9,125 nt of DNA, from assembly GCA_027057815.1 (NCBI GenBank), contig JALURD010000200.1, positions 1 to 9,125 of the forward strand, in the 5' to 3' direction. Numbering within the stretch: the first letter of the stretch is position 1; the number at the start of each line of letters is the position of its first letter. Below, in pieces: positions 5,890 to 9,125 of the stretch. The notes under the pieces are model-generated. The model was not told where the DNA came from and searched no databases. It saw nothing but the letters and a program-made list of their open reading frames with translations. A program made the translations under genes and the position numbers. The stretch is from Acidilobaceae archaeon (lineage in GTDB: Archaea; Thermoproteota; Thermoprotei_A; Sulfolobales; Acidilobaceae).

Positions 5890-5894
5890 ATGCC

Positions 5895-6731
5895 TTGACC
5901 GTAGTAGCACTACTCTACGACGTCGCGAGGCTCGACGAGAAGATGCTCATCAAGGAGTTGAGGGAGAGGGCTAGGCTCCACCTAATACATGTGCCGTCGA
6001 GCGTGCTGGAGATGGGGAGAGGCCCCGGCGTGGACGCCGCCCTGGAGAGGTGCGTGAGCCACTACAACGCAGTCTCCTCGGCAGCTGCCGCCGAGTCCTG
6101 GGGCGCGAGGACGGTCAACACTGCCGAGTCCATAGCGCTCTCGGCTGACAAGGCGGTCACCCAGGCCCTCCTCCACAGGGCGGGGATCCCCACGCCCAGG
6201 ACCATGCTAGCCTACAGCGTTGAGTCAGCCGTCAGAGCTGCCAGGGATCTCGGGCTCCCGGTCGTCCTCAAACCGCTGATGGGTAGCTGGGGGAGGCTCG
6301 CGGCCCTAGCCGGGGATGAGGAGGCGGTGAGAGCTGTCTCGGAGCACAGGGAGTACCTGGGAGGCCCCTATAGGGTCCACTACATCCAGGAGTACGTCAG
6401 GAAACCGGGTAGGGACATCAGGGCTATGTGCATAGGCGGCGAGGCCCCGGCGGCCATCTACAGGGTTTCCAGTCACTGGATAACCAACACTGCCCGGGGC
6501 GGGAGGGCGGAGCCGGCCAGGGTTGACGGTGAGCTGGAGGACCTCGTGGTCCGCTCCTGTGAGGCTGTGGGTGTCGAGGTTGGCGGCGTTGACGTTGTGG
6601 AGGACCCCGAAAGGGGCTACCTAGTTCTCGAGGTCAACGCGGTCCCAGAGTTCAAGAACATAGTTAGGGTGACCGGAGTCAACGTTCCGGGGCTCATAGC
6701 GGAGTACCTTGTGTCACGTGTGAGGAGGTAG
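5895..6731 (+). CDS. lysX: [LysW]-aminoadipate ligase LysX (RimK-like ATP-grasp; LysX/ArgX type)
   Basis: A 278 aa ATP-grasp ligase forming the isopeptide bond between the LysW C-terminal Glu and the substrate amino group. Seen in order: N-terminal domain with LLYDVARLDEKML; SADKAVTQALLHRAGIPTPRT (83-103); ATP-site Lys126 and glycine loop LMGSWGR (128-134); QEYVRKPGRDIR (165-176); substrate-side SSHWITNTARGG (192-203); and metal/ATP-binding GGVDVV plus EVNAVPEFKN (246-255). The TTG start matches the usual LysX N-terminus and lies 5 nt after the lysW stop, with no good binding site, suggesting translational coupling. An ATG at 5890 is out of frame and stops after two codons. LysX (aminoadipate) and ArgX (glutamate) are close paralogues. 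LysX is favoured because it sits next to lysW, but specificity could be dual. Confidence 0.88.
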   Translation: MTVVALLYDVARLDEKMLIKELRERARLHLIHVPSSVLEMGRGPGVDAALERCVSHYNAVSSAAAAESWGARTVNTAESIALSADKAVTQALLHRAGIPTPRTMLAYSVESAVRAARDLGLPVVLKPLMGSWGRLAALAGDEEAVRAVSEHREYLGGPYRVHYIQEYVRKPGRDIRAMCIGGEAPAAIYRVSSHWITNTARGGRAEPARVDGELEDLVVRSCEAVGVEVGGVDVVEDPERGYLVLEVNAVPEFKNIVRVTGVNVPGLIAEYLVSRVRR

Positions 6732-6738
6732 GCCAGCG

Positions 6739-7896
6739 TTGGAGGCGAGGCTACTCAGATACTACCCTGGTAGGGGTATTAGGCTCGTGAAGGGCTACAT
6801 GCAGTACGTCTGGGACGACAGAGGCAAGAGGTACCTCGACGCCCACACTGGCCACGGAGCCGCCTTTCTGGGCCACTCGAACCCCGCGATTGTTGATAGG
6901 GTGAAGCGCCAGCTAGGCGAGCTGGTTGTGTGTAGCCTCTCCTTCGACTGCTACGCCCGCGAGGAGGCCGTGAGGGCTTTATCTAGGATTGCTCCCAGCC
7001 ACCTCGACTCAGTCGCTTTCGCCAACACCGGCTCTGAGGCTGTGGAGACTGCCCTGAAAATGGCCTGGGCCTACACTGGTAGGAGGGCCCTGGTAGCGTT
7101 TAGGGGATCCTTCCACGGCCGCACACTTGCAGCGTTGAGTGCCACCTGGAACCCCCGGTACAAGGCGGGCTTCCCGGTGCTCGGTGACGTGGTCTTCCTA
7201 GAGTACAATGGGGATCCCGGCGAGGTTGAGCGCGGGATCAAGCGCTTGGAAGGCCGCTTGGCTGCGGTGATAGTGGAACCCGTCCTAGGCGAGGGTGGAG
7301 TAGTCCCGGCGAGGAGGGACTTCATGCGGGCTGTGGCCGACGCAGCCTCCGATGCCGGGGCCCTCCTAATAATCGACGAGGTTCAGACGGGGCTGGGGCG
7401 CACTGGTAGGCTTTGGGCCCACGAGTATTACGGCGTGGAGCCCGACATACTAGTCGTGGGTAAAGCCCTGGGCGGAGGGATCCCCGTCTCCGCAGTCCTA
7501 GCCAGGGGTGAAGTCGCCGCGTCACTGGAGGGTGGGAGGCACGGCTCGACGCATGCAGGTAACCCGGTAGCTATGGCTGCAGTGTCGGCGGCCGTAGACG
7601 TCATACTTGGCGACGATGTCCCAGCAAAGGCGGCAGCGGCTGGGTCACTCCTCAAGTCCGCCCTAGAATCCGAGCTGGATGGCGCGAGGCTCGTGAGGGA
7701 AGTCAGGGGCCTCGGCCTCATGATAGGCGTTGACGTGAGGCGGGATCCCACGCCAATACTCAAGTGCATGCAGGACCGCGGCGTGCTCGCCCTAAGGGCC
7801 GGGGTCTCGGTGGTGAGGCTCCTACCACCCTACATGGTGACTCCCAGCGACGTGGAGGTGGCCGCTAGTGCAGTCGAAGCATGTATACCCAGCTAG
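6739..7896 (+). CDS. lysJ: [LysW]-aminoadipate/ornithine-type semialdehyde aminotransferase LysJ
   Basis: A 385 aa class-III PLP-dependent aminotransferase (ArgD/LysJ family). It transfers an amino group, usually from glutamate, to the LysW-bound semialdehyde, giving LysW-bound lysine or ornithine. Motifs: NTGSEAVETALK (96-107) for the cofactor phosphate, FRGSFHGRT, VEPVLGEGG, IIDEVQTGLGRTG (211-223) with Asp213 for the pyridine nitrogen, and Schiff-base Lys242 in VVGKALGGGIP. STHAGNPVA follows as expected. Length is typical. The TTG start is supported by GGAGGT (6724-6729), which overlaps the lysX TAG, nine nt upstream; the gap to lysX is 7 nt. In archaea with this pathway one LysJ commonly serves both lysine and arginine synthesis. 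A plain acetylornithine aminotransferase is the alternative, but the gene context argues against it. Confidence 0.93.
   Translation: MEARLLRYYPGRGIRLVKGYMQYVWDDRGKRYLDAHTGHGAAFLGHSNPAIVDRVKRQLGELVVCSLSFDCYAREEAVRALSRIAPSHLDSVAFANTGSEAVETALKMAWAYTGRRALVAFRGSFHGRTLAALSATWNPRYKAGFPVLGDVVFLEYNGDPGEVERGIKRLEGRLAAVIVEPVLGEGGVVPARRDFMRAVADAASDAGALLIIDEVQTGLGRTGRLWAHEYYGVEPDILVVGKALGGGIPVSAVLARGEVAASLEGGRHGSTHAGNPVAMAAVSAAVDVILGDDVPAKAAAAGSLLKSALESELDGARLVREVRGLGLMIGVDVRRDPTPILKCMQDRGVLALRAGVSVVRLLPPYMVTPSDVEVAASAVEACIPS
7854..7860 (+). promoter_or_regulatory. Near-perfect ribosome binding site for lysK inside lysJ
   Basis: GGAGGTG matches the archaeal 16S tail complement and ends exactly seven nt before the GTG at 7868. 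It fixes the overlapping lysK start. Confidence 0.8.
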
Positions 7897-8950
7897 CCTC
7901 GCGGCCCGGGTCCTCTACAGGCTCGTCTCAATTCCCAGCCCCACGGGCCAGGAGGAAGCGGCAGTCGAGGCCTTCACCAGGGAGGCTGAGGCGCTCGGCC
8001 TGGAGGCTTGGATTGACGGCGCTGGGAATGCCTTCGCGGCGCCTCCCATGCTTTCAGGCGAGCCCCTAGTCATGCTTGCCGGTCACATAGACACTGTGGA
8101 GGGGTGGCTGGCGCCCGGCATGGATGAGGCCTGGGTCTGGGGGAGGGGCGCTGTCGACGCAAAGGGCCCCCTAGCATCTATGCTCGTGGCGGCTGCAAGG
8201 CTAGCATCCAGGGATCCCGGGGCGCCAGTACTGGTTGCAGCACTGGTGGGAGAGGAGGGCGACAGCAGGGGGGCGAGGCACGTGCTAGCGCAGGGCCCCC
8301 GCGCCAGGTTCGCCATCATCGGGGAGCCCACTGGCGGGGATGGAGTAGTCATAGGCTATAGGGGGAGCGCCCGTGTAGTTGTGGAGTGCGTGGCCTTCGG
8401 CGGGCACCCCGCCAGCCCGTGGGTGGGATCCTCCGCACTCGAGCTAGCCCTGGAGCTCCTCGAAGCACTGAGGAGGCTCTACCCGCCAATAGGAGTCTCG
8501 AGGCCGACAGTCACGCCTGTAATGCTCAGGGCCGGAGACGGGGGCAACGTTCTGCCCACCAGAGCCACTATAATCCTAGACCTGAGGATACCGCCGGGCC
8601 ATAGCCTGGACGGGATACTAGAGGAAATAGAGAGCGCCACGCCCCAGGGCTGCACCGCACGCCTCGCAGGAAACTACACCCCACCAGTCAGGGTGTCGCT
8701 GAACGACCCAGTGCCAAGGGCTCTCGTAAGGGCGCTCCTAGCCAACGGGGTAAAACCTAGGCCAGCCGTGAAGGCTGGAACCAGCGACATGAACCTCCTA
8801 GCAGCTGAGGCGGAGAGTCTTGCCGCCTATGGCCCGGGGGATCCCTCCCTCGCCCATACTCAAGTGGAGCGTGTCCGAGCGCAGGACCTAGCCCTCGCAG
8901 TACGCGTTTACGAGGAAGCAGTAGAGTACCTTGTTGAAAAGTACACCTAG
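7868..8950 (+). CDS. lysK: [LysW]-lysine/ornithine hydrolase LysK (M20 family)
   Basis: A 360 aa zinc-dependent M20 (ArgE/DapE-like) hydrolase that cleaves lysine (or ornithine) from LysW and regenerates the carrier, the last step of the pathway. Ligands and catalytic residues are visible: AGHIDTVEG (His73, Asp75), RGAVDAKGP (bridging Asp97), VGEEGDSRG (Glu129-Glu130), IGEPTGG (Glu153) and the C-terminal LAHTQVE (His330). AGTSDMNLL near 300 is also family-typical. The dimerisation lid domain lies between about 160 and 270. The GTG at 7868 overlaps the lysJ end by 29 nt and is firmly supported by GGAGGTG (7854-7860), seven nt upstream, inside lysJ. It is the last gene of lysWXJK; a short hairpin follows its stop. 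Confidence 0.93.
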   Translation: MQSKHVYPASLAARVLYRLVSIPSPTGQEEAAVEAFTREAEALGLEAWIDGAGNAFAAPPMLSGEPLVMLAGHIDTVEGWLAPGMDEAWVWGRGAVDAKGPLASMLVAAARLASRDPGAPVLVAALVGEEGDSRGARHVLAQGPRARFAIIGEPTGGDGVVIGYRGSARVVVECVAFGGHPASPWVGSSALELALELLEALRRLYPPIGVSRPTVTPVMLRAGDGGNVLPTRATIILDLRIPPGHSLDGILEEIESATPQGCTARLAGNYTPPVRVSLNDPVPRALVRALLANGVKPRPAVKAGTSDMNLLAAEAESLAAYGPGDPSLAHTQVERVRAQDLALAVRVYEEAVEYLVEKYT

Positions 8951-8953
8951 GGC

Positions 8954-8969
8954 AGGACTCCGAAGTCCT
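8954..8969 (+). terminator. Small hairpin just after lysK
   Basis: AGGACT (8954-8959) and AGTCCT (8964-8969) pair perfectly around CCGA, three nt past the lysK stop codon. No T-tract follows directly, so it is not a classic archaeal oligo-T terminator. It may be a 3'-end stabilising structure instead. Confidence 0.35.
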
Positions 8970-8982
8970 CACAACGCTAAAT

Positions 8983-8993
8983 GCATATATAGC
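8983..8993. promoter_or_regulatory. TATA-like element in AT-rich tail
   Basis: GCATATATAGC is almost symmetrical and is the strongest TATA-like string in the last 175 bases. It may serve a transcript leading out of the window; the direction cannot be decided. Confidence 0.35.
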
Positions 8994-9006
8994 TAAACTA
9001 ATAACC

Positions 9007-9069
9007 GTTAGAACTCCCATGTCTAGTAATTGGTTAAAATCTCGAGTATATAGTTTACAGTTAAAACTC
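9007..9069 (+). repeat. Three spaced GTTARAA-type short repeats
   Basis: GTTAGAACTC (9007-9016), GTTAAAATCTC (9033-9043) and GTTAAAACTC (9060-9069) recur at 26-27 bp intervals in non-coding AT-rich DNA after the lys operon. The last two are each followed by a GAGTA string. The spacing of about 2.5 helical turns could suit regulator binding upstream of the next gene, but short AT-rich matches may be chance. Confidence 0.35.
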
Positions 9070-9087
9070 TTTGAGTAATTAAAAGCT

Positions 9088-9125
9088 GGATTTAAGTTCA
9101 GTCAAATTTCTACATGAGTATATAT
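9088..9125 (+). promoter_or_regulatory. Possible leaderless gene start at the right edge
   Basis: TTTAAG at 9091-9096 lies about 21 nt upstream of an ATG at 9114-9116 that opens a frame (ATG AGT ATA TAT) still open at the edge. This geometry fits a leaderless archaeal gene with no Shine-Dalgarno sequence. Only four codons are visible, so no product can be named. Confidence 0.25.

Noticed and set aside
5890..5898. ATG between lysW and lysX as the lysX start
   Set aside because: It is out of frame with lysX and ends after two codons; the TTG at 5895 gives the conserved N-terminus.
6739..7896. lysJ as an ordinary acetylornithine aminotransferase in an ArgBCDE pathway
   Set aside because: The neighbouring LysW with terminal EDWGE and the LysX ligase define the carrier-protein pathway; ArgJ or ArgA genes are absent.
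8748..8761. 14-bp identity GGGTAAAACCTAGG shared with 712-725
   Set aside because: One copy is inside the lysK coding region and reads normal family codons; no flanking similarity, so it is taken as chance.

Overview
The window looks like chromosomal DNA from a hyperthermophilic crenarchaeon, most likely of the order Desulfurococcales (Aeropyrum-like). This is inferred from four things: GC-rich coding sequence with AT-rich intergenic gaps; frequent TTG and GTG starts paired with GGAGGTGA-type ribosome binding sites; TATA-type promoters; and an archaeal Cbf5 gene split by a tiny intron inside its catalytic motif, a trait known from Desulfurococcales and Sulfolobales. No mobile element, CRISPR array or rRNA/tRNA gene was seen.

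Left part (1-1962). A minus-strand NCS1-type nucleobase/cytosine permease runs off the left edge, so only its N-terminal 204 codons are present. Upstream of it on the same strand is a tandem-domain universal stress protein. A 378-bp AT-richer gap follows, holding the stress-protein promoter and one hairpin.

Middle (1963-3218). The minus-strand cbf5 gene is interrupted by a 39-nt intron carrying an in-frame TAG. Splicing restores the GTLDPKVTGVLP motif and its catalytic Asp. A 128-bp spacer with a 10-bp inverted repeat separates it from lysM.

Right part (3219-8950). This is a complete LysW-dependent lysine (and probably arginine/ornithine) biosynthesis locus in two divergent operons: lysY-lysZ-lysM on the minus strand and lysW-lysX-lysJ-lysK on the plus strand. 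LysW is the carrier protein. LysX joins the amino acid substrate to its C-terminal Glu, LysZ phosphorylates it, LysY reduces it, LysJ transaminates it and LysK releases the product. LysM is an Lrp/AsnC-type regulator that probably acts on the shared intergenic region, where a 21-bp imperfect palindrome overlaps the putative lysW TATA element. Genes in both operons are tightly packed (5-11 nt gaps or a 29-nt overlap), with binding sites lying over the preceding stop codons.

Right edge (8951-9125). An AT-rich non-coding tail carries a small hairpin after lysK, TATA-like elements and three short GTTARAA-type repeats about 26-27 bp apart. It probably leads into the promoter of a gene beyond the window.
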